DNA of 64,000 nt from Paraburkholderia unamae (GCF_003268775.1 NZ_QLSU01000012.1:186001-250000), one strand, 5' to 3'; counted from the first letter of the stretch, positions 42,310-50,933 are shown. The notes: generated by a model from the letters alone, not told the origin. Program-made: numbers and translations.

Positions 42310-43587
42310 TTACAGGCGAAGATCGGATGAACCGGCCGGAAAGACATACTTGAGGTCGTAGAGTACGTGTTCGAGCTTTCCGAATCTCCGAATGGCTTCT
42401 ACACCCATATCGGCAAATTCCTTGTGTGCCACCGCAAGGACGACTGCGTCGTAGCTTTGCAAGGACGGCTGCGCCACGAGTTCAATGCCGTATTCGTGAC
42501 GAGCTTCCTCGGCAGAGACCCAAGGATCGAACACGTCGACATTCATTTCGTATTGCTTGAGCTCGTTGATAATGTCAACGACTCGCGTGTTGCGGAGGTC
42601 GGGGCAGTTCTCCTTGAACGCAAAGCCCAACATGAGCACGCGCACATTATTCATCGTGATTCCGCGCCGTGTGAGCGCCTTCACGAGTTGCGAAGCGACA
42701 TAGACCCCCATGTTGTCATTGACTCGCCGTCCGGCGAGAATAATCTCGGGGTGGTAGCCAATCGCCTGTGCCTTGTGCGTCAAGTAATACGGATCTACGC
42801 CAATGCAATGGCCGCCCACGAGACCCGGCCGAAACGGCAGGAAATTCCATTTCGTCCCTGCGGCTTCAAGTACCGATTCGGTGTCGATATCCATCCGATT
42901 GAAGATGATCGACAATTCGTTGATAAGAGCAATGTTTACGTCGCGCTGCGTGTTCTCAATCACCTTCGCCGCCTCGGCAACGCGGATACTGCTAGCTTTA
43001 TGCGTACCCGCCGTGATGATCTCGCCATAGAGTGCGTCAACTACGTCGGCGACTTCAGCCGTGGACCCTGAGGTAACCTTCCGGATAGTGGATACCCGGT
43101 GTGATTTATCACCCGGGTTGATTCGTTCCGGGCTGTACCCCACGAAGAAGTCAACGTTGAATTTCAGCCCGGAAACTCGCTCAAGTACCGGCACGCATTC
43201 TTCTTCGGTGGCACCCGGATAGACCGTGGACTCGTAAATGACAATATCGCCCTTCCTCAACACCCGGCCGATCGTCTCACTTGCTCCATAAAGCGCGGAC
43301 AGATCCGGACGCTTATATTGGTCGATTGGCGTCGGCACCGTGGCAATGAATATGCTGCATTCACGCAGATCTTCGATCGTGTGGCTGAATTTCAGGCGCC
43401 GCGCCTCAGCAAGCTCCGCCTCGCTGACTTCAAGCGTGGCATCCCGCCCTTCCTTTAGCGAGTCAATGCGAGGCCGGTTGATGTCGAAGCCTACGACATC
43501 CCGTCGCTTTCCAAACTCCACCGCTAACGGTAGCCCAACGTAGCCCAAGCCGATGATGCCAATTTTGGTTTCACTGGTTAACTTCAT
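42310..43587 (-). CDS. tviB: UDP-N-acetyl-hexosamine 6-dehydrogenase, TviB/WbpO-like
   Basis: 425 residues, three-domain UDP-sugar dehydrogenase: GIIGLGYVGLPLAVEFG (NAD site), ATVPTPID, ESTVYPGATEE, the catalytic cysteine in GGHCIGVDPYYL (about 258-269), and a C-terminal GFAFKENCPDLRNTRV. It oxidises UDP-GlcNAc or UDP-GalNAc to the uronic acid with two NAD. The similarity to TviB/WbpO is from motif and length. I prefer the second ATG (43587), which has GGGA seven bases upstream, to the one at 43593. A 12-18 base gap follows wzc. Confidence 0.92.
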   Translation of the reverse strand: MKLTSETKIGIIGLGYVGLPLAVEFGKRRDVVGFDINRPRIDSLKEGRDATLEVSEAELAEARRLKFSHTIEDLRECSIFIATVPTPIDQYKRPDLSALYGASETIGRVLRKGDIVIYESTVYPGATEEECVPVLERVSGLKFNVDFFVGYSPERINPGDKSHRVSTIRKVTSGSTAEVADVVDALYGEIITAGTHKASSIRVAEAAKVIENTQRDVNIALINELSIIFNRMDIDTESVLEAAGTKWNFLPFRPGLVGGHCIGVDPYYLTHKAQAIGYHPEIILAGRRVNDNMGVYVASQLVKALTRRGITMNNVRVLMLGFAFKENCPDLRNTRVVDIINELKQYEMNVDVFDPWVSAEEARHEYGIELVAQPSLQSYDAVVLAVAHKEFADMGVEAIRRFGKLEHVLYDLKYVFPAGSSDLRL

Positions 43588-43605
43588 GAACATTTCCCTG
43601 GTAGC

Positions 43606-45840
43606 CTAAACCTTGTCCCGCTTCTCGTAGCCGTACGAAACGTAGCGATAGCTCGCATATTTCCCACCGTATGAGAACTTTCCGCGCGACTTCATACCAT
43701 TGACCAACAACCCGGCGACCTGCGTACCCACTTGGTCCAGGCGCTTGACTGATTCATCAACTTCGCCAACCCGCGTCTTTCCAGACCTGGCCACAAGGAA
43801 TACGCGCGCGGCGTGCGGAGCCATAATTTCTGCATCAGAAACAGCAAGTACAGGTGGGGCATCGACAAGGACAATGTCGTACTGGGCCGTCGCTTCTTCG
43901 AGAAGAGACGACCAACGACCATTTTCCAGAAGGTCAGACGGATTGGACTGGAACTCGCCGGTAGCAAGGAAATCGAGCTTCGGCCTCACTGAGCGCATGG
44001 TCGCGGCCGCCAGCGTCATCTTCCCCAGCAATACGTCAGCCAGCCCACGCTCTCTTTCGACCCCCAAGTACTGGTTTAGATAGCCACGTCGCAGATCGGC
44101 GTCGATTAGCAGAACGCGCTTTCCGGAAGCTGCGAACAAATCGGCGAGGTTTGCTGATATAAACGATTTACCGATGCCAGGCGTAGCGCCACTTATCATC
44201 ACAACGTTATTTATCGCTTCGAGTAGCGAGAATTGAAGAGCGGTTCGCAGACTGCGAAGACTTTCCACAGCGGGATCTCCGGGTGCTACCGACGCTAGCA
44301 CAGCGGATTTGGCATCCAGCCCATCAATCTTGCGAGCGAGCGCAGCCTGCGCGTCGCTATACGGAATAGTCGCAATAACATTGAGGCCGGTATATGTCTC
44401 GAACGTATGCGGATCGCTGACCCCGTGGAATAGCGCTTCACGCAACCAGGCCAAGCCAACGCCGCAGGCCAGGCCTAACAGTGTCGCGGCAGCAATGACT
44501 AGAAGCTTCTTGGGCTTGACGGGCATTTCGGGCACGTATGCACTGTCAACGATTCGAACGTTTCCAATCTTGCCGGCCTTTATGAGGCGCAACTGCTCCA
44601 TGTTGTTGCGCAACGCGATATAGAGATCCGTATTCACGCGCACATCGCGCTCAAGTCGTACCGCACCTTGTTCGTCCAACGGCAATGTTTTGATGCGCTC
44701 AGATACCCGGCCGATCTGCGTTTGCGTCGCGTTGACTTGCTCGTCGATTGCCTTGACTGCGGGGTGTTCGTCACCAAAGCGGGTCAGCAACTCCTGCCGC
44801 TTTTGACGCAGCGTGAATAATTGATTCTCGAGGTCAGCGGATTGCTGCAGTACGACTTTCGCCTCCTGACCGATGTCGATGATCCCGTGCTCATTGCGAT
44901 ACTGGTTGAACCGGTCCTCGGCTTGCTCCAGTTCGCGCTTCATATCGGGCTCTTGCTCGGACAGGAACTGTAGGGACTGCTCCGCCTGCGCTGCTTTCCT
45001 ATCAGCGTTCTGCTTCAGATACTGCCCCCCGATCTCATTCAGCGTTGCGGCAATGAGCTGAGGATCGCGACCTTGGAGTGAGGCTGTAATGACGTCAGAG
45101 TCTTTCCCCGCCGATGCAATCTTCAAACGCTTCTGCACATCATCAATGGTTTGCAAGCGCGAATGCCGCTCGAGCACGAAGGCGGCGCCTGCTTCGGCGA
45201 ACAATTTCCGGACGACGAGGCGCCCCGGCCCGGCGGACGTAGAAATGGTCAGCGGCGTTCCGACGTTGCCTCTGGCGATCTGGGTCAAGCTATCGCCTTC
45301 CAATGTGTAGCCGCCGTTGCCGGTCGCCGTGAGCTTGAGCTGATGATCGTAGAGATCGGAAGGCAAATCGAAGTCTGCGACCTCGATGCGCTCGGTTCCC
45401 CACGTGTATCCGCCAACGCCAAGGAAACCCGGACTAGAGAGCGACTTGGCCCGGCGTGAAATCCACTCGCCGATGAATGGAAATCTGACGGTTCTGGCTG
45501 TGATGTAGAGTCCCAATTCGTCCACGGCACGTGAAACAACGAGCCGCGAACCGAGAATCTGTATTTCGGAGTCTGAAGTCGATTTGACGTCGAACATCGA
45601 AGACAAATTGCCGATCAGGCTTTTCGCGGCGCTGTCTGCACTATCCTCGACCTGGACAACGATATTCGTCTCGTACACGGGAGTCGCTAGATATGCGTAT
45701 AGCGCCCCCAGCAGCATAAACACCGCTGTGACGACTGCGATCAACAGTTTGTGTTCGACCAGTACATCCAGTAGGGCTGTGAGGTCGATTTCATCGGACT
45801 CGATCTTCGCGTCGGCAGAGGATTGTTTCAAGGGAGACAT
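43606..45840 (-). CDS. wzc: Tyrosine autokinase / chain-length regulator Wzc
   Basis: 744 residues: an N-terminal Wzz domain with a first membrane helix (LLIAVVTAVFMLLGALYAYL at about 33-52), a long periplasmic coiled coil (about 275-420), a second helix (LVIAAATLLGLACGVGLAWL at about 460-480) and a cytoplasmic BY-kinase. The kinase has Walker A SGATPGIGKSF (near 550), Walker A' LLIDADLRRG (near 577) and Walker B VLVDAPP (near 658). The tail is Tyr-rich (YGGKYASYRYVSYGY), the autophosphorylation cluster. It works with Wzb and Wza to set chain length and drive export. Confidence 0.95.
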   Translation of the reverse strand: MSPLKQSSADAKIESDEIDLTALLDVLVEHKLLIAVVTAVFMLLGALYAYLATPVYETNIVVQVEDSADSAAKSLIGNLSSMFDVKSTSDSEIQILGSRLVVSRAVDELGLYITARTVRFPFIGEWISRRAKSLSSPGFLGVGGYTWGTERIEVADFDLPSDLYDHQLKLTATGNGGYTLEGDSLTQIARGNVGTPLTISTSAGPGRLVVRKLFAEAGAAFVLERHSRLQTIDDVQKRLKIASAGKDSDVITASLQGRDPQLIAATLNEIGGQYLKQNADRKAAQAEQSLQFLSEQEPDMKRELEQAEDRFNQYRNEHGIIDIGQEAKVVLQQSADLENQLFTLRQKRQELLTRFGDEHPAVKAIDEQVNATQTQIGRVSERIKTLPLDEQGAVRLERDVRVNTDLYIALRNNMEQLRLIKAGKIGNVRIVDSAYVPEMPVKPKKLLVIAAATLLGLACGVGLAWLREALFHGVSDPHTFETYTGLNVIATIPYSDAQAALARKIDGLDAKSAVLASVAPGDPAVESLRSLRTALQFSLLEAINNVVMISGATPGIGKSFISANLADLFAASGKRVLLIDADLRRGYLNQYLGVERERGLADVLLGKMTLAAATMRSVRPKLDFLATGEFQSNPSDLLENGRWSSLLEEATAQYDIVLVDAPPVLAVSDAEIMAPHAARVFLVARSGKTRVGEVDESVKRLDQVGTQVAGLLVNGMKSRGKFSYGGKYASYRYVSYGYEKRDKV

Positions 45841-45925
45841 GGTTGCTACAGACCTGCTGGTTCAAGACTTCCGGGGTTGCCGAACTTCAATCGGATGGTT
45901 GGGGGTGACAAACGTGTCAACGGGG

Positions 45926-46360
45926 CTAAATGGCCGCTATTCGGCCTACCCAGTCGGAAATCCCCTGTTCAATCAAATCGGCACAATCGGAGAACTGTTC
46001 GCGGCCACGCTGATACGGATCAGGCACATCGAAGCGGCTGAACTGACCAATCTGGAAAACGCGTCCGCAGGTGAATGTGTAGTTTTGTTCGACGGCATAT
46101 TTCTGCTCCGCATCCATAACCAGAATAAGTTCCGCGTTCCGGCAAATCGCAGCGGAAACCTGCCGCGCGCGATGCGACGAGATGTCAATGCCGCGGTCTC
46201 TCATCACGGAGACCGCGTGAGCCTCTGCCCCAGAGTCGACAAGGGCTCCAATGCCCGCTGACTCCACGCGGCAACCCGGCAAGCGCTTGCGCATCATCGC
46301 TTCGGACATCGGGCTGCGACACACGTTGCCGACACAGACCATAAGAATCGACGAGATCAT
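45926..46360 (-). CDS. wzb: Low-molecular-weight protein-tyrosine phosphatase Wzb
   Basis: 144 residues. The phosphate loop CVGNVCRS gives Cys9 and Arg15 (CX5R), and the general acid lies in DVPDPYQRG. It dephosphorylates the Tyr cluster of Wzc. The ATG at 46360 shares its A with the wza stop (TGATG), so translation is coupled to wza. An 85-base gap to wzc follows. The open frame continues into wza, but that part is shadow. Confidence 0.93.
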   Translation of the reverse strand: MISSILMVCVGNVCRSPMSEAMMRKRLPGCRVESAGIGALVDSGAEAHAVSVMRDRGIDISSHRARQVSAAICRNAELILVMDAEQKYAVEQNYTFTCGRVFQIGQFSRFDVPDPYQRGREQFSDCADLIEQGISDWVGRIAAI

Positions 46361-47508
46361 CAATACCCTCCCCAAGCCTGACGGCCCACATTGATGCCCT
46401 GCGCACTCGGCAGGAGCAGGTTCATCACGCGGCTCCATCGTGCGAGCCCCGTCGAATCGACGTACACGACGTCCTTGGCTTGCAGCTCAAAGTGCTCGGC
46501 GAGTGCGAGACCAACCGGCGAAGCGCTATCCAGACGGAAGACGTCGGGCTTGGACGGATCCTCGGTTGCGCGCACCACATAGATCGCCGCCGGCTCTGCG
46601 CTCGTCGGATTCACGCCAAGCGCGGCTCCCAACGCCTCGTTGAGCGTCAAGCGGCCATCGTGCATGGGCAATGCAACTGGACGCGTGACCTCCCCAGTCA
46701 CCAGCACCTGGTTATAGGTTTGCGGTAGAACTCGCACGACATCACGATCCTGCAGAAAAATCTTCGATGCATCGATCTGACGATCAGCCAGCGCTGGTAG
46801 ATTGATATGGATCATCTTCCCGTCGCGAATGATCTGAATCTGGCTCGTATCGCCTACGCCGGGCGTCACGCCATTTGCCTCGCTCAATGCCTCGGCAAGC
46901 GACATTGGGATATTCGTGATCGGCTTTACGCCAGGTTGCGTCACTTGTCCCTCGACGAAGATCCGCTGACTGCGATAGGCCACCACGCTAACCGTCATCT
47001 GCGGATTACGCAGATAAGCTGCGAGCGACTGCTTGAGTTTCACCTGCAACTGAGGAACCGTGAGACCGACCGCTTTAACACTTCCTATGTAGGGGTATTG
47101 AATCGTTCCGTCATCTCCGACAACAAAGCCGGGAATGGCCTGAGTGCTCAGACCCGGCCCACTTGGTAGTTGCCCGGCAGTGTCGCCAATTGTGTAAGTC
47201 AAGTTGGGAACGACCAGTTCCGGGTGGTCCCACGTAATGATGGAAAGAACGTCCCCCGCCCCAATCCGATATGCACGAGGGCTGCCGACCAGTGCTGCGA
47301 CGTCAGAGCCAAACGCATCGCGTGCGGCTTTCTGATCTCGAACCAGCTCTGGCGTGATTCGCTTCACGAGAGGCACCGAATTCGGGTCGAGCGGATCGAC
47401 CGGCGCGTGTGCGTCGAAGCGCATGCCCGGAGCCATTGCACATGCGCCAAGCGTTGCAACCAGCGTAGCTGCGGTCAGTGCAGATCTAAGGAGACGAAAT
47501 AGCGACAT
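46360..47508 (-). CDS. wza: Outer-membrane polysaccharide export lipoprotein Wza
   Basis: 382 residues. A lipoprotein signal with lipobox LGAC (Cys23) is followed by a polysaccharide-export domain (about 80-180; YRIGAGDVLSIITWDHPEL and VVGDDGTIQYPYIGSVKAVGLT) and two SLBB modules (RIFVEGQVTQPGVKPI; QVLVTGEVTRPVALPM). The C-terminal WSRVMNLLLPSAQGINV is the amphipathic helix that lines the outer-membrane pore. GGAG in AAGGAG lies about 9 bases upstream of the ATG. Confidence 0.95.
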   Translation of the reverse strand: MSLFRLLRSALTAATLVATLGACAMAPGMRFDAHAPVDPLDPNSVPLVKRITPELVRDQKAARDAFGSDVAALVGSPRAYRIGAGDVLSIITWDHPELVVPNLTYTIGDTAGQLPSGPGLSTQAIPGFVVGDDGTIQYPYIGSVKAVGLTVPQLQVKLKQSLAAYLRNPQMTVSVVAYRSQRIFVEGQVTQPGVKPITNIPMSLAEALSEANGVTPGVGDTSQIQIIRDGKMIHINLPALADRQIDASKIFLQDRDVVRVLPQTYNQVLVTGEVTRPVALPMHDGRLTLNEALGAALGVNPTSAEPAAIYVVRATEDPSKPDVFRLDSASPVGLALAEHFELQAKDVVYVDSTGLARWSRVMNLLLPSAQGINVGRQAWGGY

Positions 47509-47589
47509 TTACGAGTAGATCAACGGAACTTCACACAGCGAAGACGCACAGCAGTCCTGCTGCCCATACCAAAACACAACCTCCGCTCG

Positions 47590-48669
47590 CTATCGGGATT
47601 TCAACCACGACGGCGTTTTGAAGCGTGCGATCGAGAAGTACAGCCAGACATAGGTCATGCAAAAGAGGACCGAAAAGAAGACCAGCGCTAAAGGCTCGTT
47701 CCAAAAGAGCGTTGCCGGCACCACCGCCGCAAATGTCAGAATCCACAAACGTGGCGTCGTACGAGAATTGCGGTTGTTCCAGACGTTATCGGCCGAGTCT
47801 GCTTTCACGGCACGCCGGAACAACAGCGCATGCAAGTGCCCTCTATCTGGCGCACCTACTGGCACGCCCCGGAGGAACATGCGTCGGTACATGGAGAAGA
47901 GTGTTTCGAACACCGGATAGATGGTGACGAGCAACGCATAGAACGGCGAGACTTCCTTGTGCCGCGTAATCAGCAGGATGAGGAGTTCCGCCGTAAAAAA
48001 GCCCGTGAAGTACGCGCCGCCATCGCCGAGAAATACCTTTGCGACTGGATAGTTCCACTGCACGAAACCGAGGATCGCGCCAATGAGCGCGAGCGCCATC
48101 GACACAATCAGGCTGTCCCCAACTGCGTGCGCCACGTAAGCCAGCGAGGCGAGAATGATCATCGTCACTACGGACGCAAGCCCGTTGAGCCCGTCGATGA
48201 GATTGATCGAATGAACCACGCCTGCGACGCCCAAAATCGTGAAAGCCGTCGCGGCGATTGGCACGAGCAGTACGAGATCGAGCCCCGGCACGTTGGTATG
48301 CGTAACGATCGCCTGCAATGCCCAGCAGGCGAGCGCGGCTGCGCCCGCAGCACAAACAAGCCGCAGACTCGCACTGATCTGTTTGGTCAGATCTTCGGCG
48401 AATCCGGAAAGGAACACGGGCGCCGAGCAGATCAGGAGTTCCCAATGTTCATGCGCGCTCAGACGCCCGTTGTATTCCTCAAATGCAAACGCGAGGGCAA
48501 ATCCCGCAAAGATTCCCAAGCCACCAATTCGGGGCACGGCAACACTATGGATTTTTTGAATGCCTTCAAGGTCGTGATCCATGGAGAACACGCCGTGGAA
48601 ATGCGTCCACCGCACGATCATCGTGACGACCATGGACGACACGAGAAAAGCTATCAGTAAGATAGACAT
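47590..48669 (-). CDS. WecA-like polyprenyl-phosphate HexNAc-1-phosphate transferase
   Basis: 359 residues with about eleven membrane helices. It belongs to the MraY/WecA family, shown by NLIDGLNGLASV (about 153-164), KVFLGDGGAYFTGF (about 211-224) with the catalytic Asp pair, and the C-terminal PDRGHLHALLFRR. It transfers HexNAc-1-phosphate, probably GlcNAc-1-P, to undecaprenyl phosphate and thus starts the repeat unit. It is the first gene of the operon; a hairpin lies 28-60 bases upstream. GGGA lies nine bases before the ATG. wza follows after 81 bases. Confidence 0.92.
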   Translation of the reverse strand: MSILLIAFLVSSMVVTMIVRWTHFHGVFSMDHDLEGIQKIHSVAVPRIGGLGIFAGFALAFAFEEYNGRLSAHEHWELLICSAPVFLSGFAEDLTKQISASLRLVCAAGAAALACWALQAIVTHTNVPGLDLVLLVPIAATAFTILGVAGVVHSINLIDGLNGLASVVTMIILASLAYVAHAVGDSLIVSMALALIGAILGFVQWNYPVAKVFLGDGGAYFTGFFTAELLILLITRHKEVSPFYALLVTIYPVFETLFSMYRRMFLRGVPVGAPDRGHLHALLFRRAVKADSADNVWNNRNSRTTPRLWILTFAAVVPATLFWNEPLALVFFSVLFCMTYVWLYFSIARFKTPSWLKSR

Positions 48670-48696
48670 CGAGCATTCCCATCAGATGACGTGAAG

Positions 48697-48729
48697 GATC
48701 CGCCGACGCAGCTCAAAACAAGGCGGATC
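48697..48729 (-). promoter_or_regulatory. Hairpin just upstream of the WecA-like gene
   Basis: GATCCGCC (48697-48704) pairs perfectly with GGCGGATC (48722-48729) across 17 bases. No T-run follows on the minus strand, so it is not a terminator. It lies in the mRNA leader shortly before the ribosome-binding site and could affect translation or mRNA stability. Confidence 0.3.
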
Positions 48730-49069
48730 ATTGGCAAGCCCAGAATTTCGATAAAGTGCCTGCATTTCGCTCATCGCTGTCAGCGGATTCGGAGGCGGCA
48801 CCCACGCGTGCAAGAGATGACCTTGAGATTGAAGTGCGCAATCTCGAACGCTACATTTCACGCGCAAGCTTTTTGCTTAACCGTTGTATGTGTCATGACG
48901 AAGGGTAGAAGTCTCTTCCGCCTGCACTTCCGCGTATATAGGAACAGTCTTAAATACCGTGGGAATACGCAGCAGCCCCCCGGCATGTCATCCCAAAGCC
49001 CGCAAACACCCTCCTTCAGTGCTGGACCAGCCTTCGATACGCCAACGACAAAATTTGTAGTCCGAATCA

Positions 49070-49099
49070 TTTATATCGACGTATTCATGTGCAATACAA
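49070..49099 (-). promoter_or_regulatory. Candidate promoter of the capsule operon
   Basis: On the minus strand, TTGTAT (49099-49094), 18 bases, then TATAAA (49075-49070). The spacer holds a GTATT / AATAC inverted repeat with a seven-base centre, which could bind a regulator. The resulting leader would be about 395 bases. Confidence 0.3.
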
Positions 49100-49204
49100 A
49101 CAAGGGAACTTGATCACTGTGGTGTTCGGATGCACAGGCCACAAACGGCCGCGACCATAACCTTGACGAAATCAATCAAGGACAAGATTTACATTTCTAT
49201 AAAT

Positions 49205-49234
49205 TTCCGGTTATTTTATTTTTGATTACCGGAA
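49205..49234. repeat. Inverted repeat TTCCGGT-N16-ACCGGAA
   Basis: Perfect seven-base arms around an AT-only-like 16-base centre, 110 bases upstream of the candidate capsule promoter and 78 bases beyond the gloA stop. Symmetry suggests a protein-binding site, but a weak hairpin at the end of gloA is equally possible. Confidence 0.3.
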
Positions 49235-49311
49235 CACTATTAGTCCCATTTAAAACTCAACGAGCTTTAAAAAGCGGCGCCAGATCATTTGACACCGCCC
49301 CAGAAACCACC

Positions 49312-49695
49312 CTACTTCTTCTGAATAAATTCGATCTTGTACCCATCCGGGTCGGTCACGAACGCGATCACCGTGCTCCCGTGCTTCATCGGACCGGCTT
49401 CGCGCACCACCGTGCCGCCTTGCTCCTTGATCTTCGCGCAAGCGGCGTAAGCATCTTCCACTTGCACGGCCAGGTGACCGAACCCCGTGCCGAGGTCATA
49501 GGAAGCCGTGTCCCAGTTGTGCGTCAGTTCGATCACGGTGCCGTCGCGCTCGTCCGTGTACCCGACGAAGGCCAGCGTGAACTTGCCATCGGGGTAGTCT
49601 TCGCGGCGCAGCAGTTTCATGCCGAGCAGTTCGGTGTAGAACTTGATCGAGCGATCCAGGTCGCCGACCCGGATCATCGTGTGCAGCAGGCGCAT
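49312..49695 (-). CDS. gloA: Lactoylglutathione lyase (glyoxalase I)
   Basis: 127 residues. It detoxifies methylglyoxal by turning the hemithioacetal with glutathione into S-lactoylglutathione. The metal ligands are visible: His5 (LLHTMIRV), Glu in TVIELTHNW, His in GFGHLAVQVED and Glu in DGYKIEFIQ. The short form without the zinc-type insert suggests the Ni-dependent class. High-GC codon use returns here, marking the right edge of the capsule locus. Confidence 0.96.
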   Translation of the reverse strand: MRLLHTMIRVGDLDRSIKFYTELLGMKLLRREDYPDGKFTLAFVGYTDERDGTVIELTHNWDTASYDLGTGFGHLAVQVEDAYAACAKIKEQGGTVVREAGPMKHGSTVIAFVTDPDGYKIEFIQKK

Positions 49696-49805
49696 CGTGT
49701 ACTCCGTTTTGCCGTCGTCAAAACCCGGACTCTACCAAAAACGCGCCGGCCCTGCCCGCCCCGGCAAGATGTGCCGTTTTGCTCTAGCATGGACGCCATC
49801 CTGAT

Positions 49806-49819
49806 ATTGCCGCGGCAAT
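49806..49819. promoter_or_regulatory. 14-base perfect palindrome between gloA and panE-like gene
   Basis: ATTGCCGCGGCAAT is fully self-complementary and lies in the divergent gap, 48 bases before the panE-like ATG, with TATACG (possible -10) just after it. It fits an operator for an unknown repressor. Confidence 0.35.
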
Positions 49820-49866
49820 TTCACTATACGAATGTAAGCAACGTGCGTAAGGAATGAGGAGTGGAC

Positions 49867-50808
49867 ATGCGAATTCTGGTTGTCGGTGCCGGTGCAACGG
49901 GTGGCTATTTCGGCGGGCGGCTCGCCGCCGCGGGGCGCGACGTGACGTTTCTGGTGCGTGAAGCGCGCGCCGCGCAACTGCGCGAAGACGGCCTCGTGAT
50001 CCGCAGTCCCGCGGGCGATCTCACGCTGCGCGACGTCAAGTCGGTCACGCGCGAGACGCTTGAGGCGCAAGGCGGCCAACCCTTCGATCTCGTCCTCCTG
50101 AGCTGCAAGGCGTACGACCTCGACAACGCCATCGATTCCTTCGCGGCCGCCGTCGGCCCGAATACGCTGATCCTGCCGCTCCTGAACGGCATGCGCCACC
50201 TGGAGGTCCTGCAAGCCCGCTTCGGCACGCAGGCCGTGCTGGGCGGCGTGTGCCTGATCGCCTCCACGCTCAACGAGAAGCGCGAAATCGTGCATCTGAA
50301 CGACGCGCACGCCATCACGTTCGGCGAGCTTGGCGGCGGCGTGTCGCCGCGCGCGCAAGCCGTGGCGGAACAGTTCTCCAACGCCGGCTTCAACGTGAAA
50401 GCGAGCGATCACATCCTCCAGGAGATGTGGGAGAAGTGGGTGTTCCTCGCGTCGCTCGCGGGCAGCACGTGCCTTTTCCGCGCGCCCGTCGGCGTGATCC
50501 TCGCGACGCCCGACGGCGCCGCGACCGTCGAGCGTCTCTTTGCCGAATGCCGCGCGATCGCCGCCGAGCACGGCCATGCCGTGCGCGACAGCTTCCTCGA
50601 GCGTTCGCGCGCGATGCTGTTCGCCACGGGTTCGACGCTCACGGCATCGATGCTGCGCGATGTGCAGAACGGTTCGCGCATCGAGGCCGATCATGTGCTT
50701 GGCGACCTGATCCGGCGCGGCGGCGCGGCGCAGCGCGCGTCGAGCGAGCTTTCGGTGCTGCGTGTCGTCTATAGCCAGCTCAAGGCCTACGAGGCGCAGC
50801 GCAAATAA
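49867..50808 (+). CDS. panE: Ketopantoate reductase-family protein
   Basis: 313 residues. The N-terminal Rossmann domain has VVGAGATGGYFGGRLAAAGRDV (NADP loop), and the C-terminal helical domain contains NEKREIVHLNDAHAITFGE and EMWEKWVFLASLAGSTCLFRAPVG, which hold the conserved Lys, Asn and Glu region of ApbA/PanE. It converts ketopantoate to pantoate for CoA synthesis, though some family members act on other 2-keto substrates. The ATG at 49867 has GGAG five bases upstream and is preferred to the GTG at 49861. Confidence 0.87.
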   Translation: MRILVVGAGATGGYFGGRLAAAGRDVTFLVREARAAQLREDGLVIRSPAGDLTLRDVKSVTRETLEAQGGQPFDLVLLSCKAYDLDNAIDSFAAAVGPNTLILPLLNGMRHLEVLQARFGTQAVLGGVCLIASTLNEKREIVHLNDAHAITFGELGGGVSPRAQAVAEQFSNAGFNVKASDHILQEMWEKWVFLASLAGSTCLFRAPVGVILATPDGAATVERLFAECRAIAAEHGHAVRDSFLERSRAMLFATGSTLTASMLRDVQNGSRIEADHVLGDLIRRGGAAQRASSELSVLRVVYSQLKAYEAQRK

Positions 50809-50933
50809 GTGGGCTGAAAAGCGGCCCGAGCGCCGCGCGTTCGCCTTCCATTGCCCCGGTAGGGCCATCGTCGGTTAGTAGTAAGCTTTTTTGCTATCGT
50901 AACGCTCCGCCCTTTCCCGCCGAGCGTGATTCG

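Larger units (their letters stand above)
32802..49311. other. Wzx/Wzy-type capsule or exopolysaccharide locus
   Basis: This is a contiguous block holding all parts of a Wzy-dependent pathway. Initiation is by the WecA-like protein; export by Wza, Wzc and Wzb; sugar-nucleotide synthesis by the UDP-HexNAc dehydrogenase and epimerase. The rest comprises a MurJ-like flippase, a Wzy-like polymerase, four GT4 glycosyltransferases and a Tat-type beta-helix protein. Twelve genes run on the minus strand with several 1-4 base overlaps; one GT converges on them. It sits between conserved housekeeping genes (ygjP-like and gloA) and has visibly lower GC in its distal half. No transposase, integrase or attachment repeat is seen at the edges. 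Confidence 0.88.
48670..49311 (-). other. Long upstream region of the capsule operon
   Basis: 640 bases between the WecA-like gene and gloA, moderately AT-rich beyond 49050. I see a candidate promoter (49070-49099), a hairpin near the gene (48697-48729), and two inverted repeats: CCTTGA (49161-49166) / TCAAGG (49176-49181), and TTCCGGT (49205-49211) / ACCGGAA (49228-49234). A 61-codon frame (48682-48867, minus; its last part MSEMQALYRNSG...) and a 140-codon plus frame have no start signals, so neither is called. No JUMPstart/ops element is recognisable. Confidence 0.4.

Noticed and set aside
48682..48867. 61-codon minus-strand frame just before the WecA-like gene
   Set aside because: No ribosome-binding site, no family; its end coincides with the leader hairpin. 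Kept only as part of the leader description.
48691..49113. 140-codon plus-strand frame upstream of the capsule operon
   Set aside because: Cys/Arg/Ser-rich random composition, no start signal.
32802..49311. Genomic island or prophage inserted by an integrase
   Set aside because: No integrase, transposase, tRNA target or flanking direct repeats seen; exchange by homologous recombination explains the composition better.
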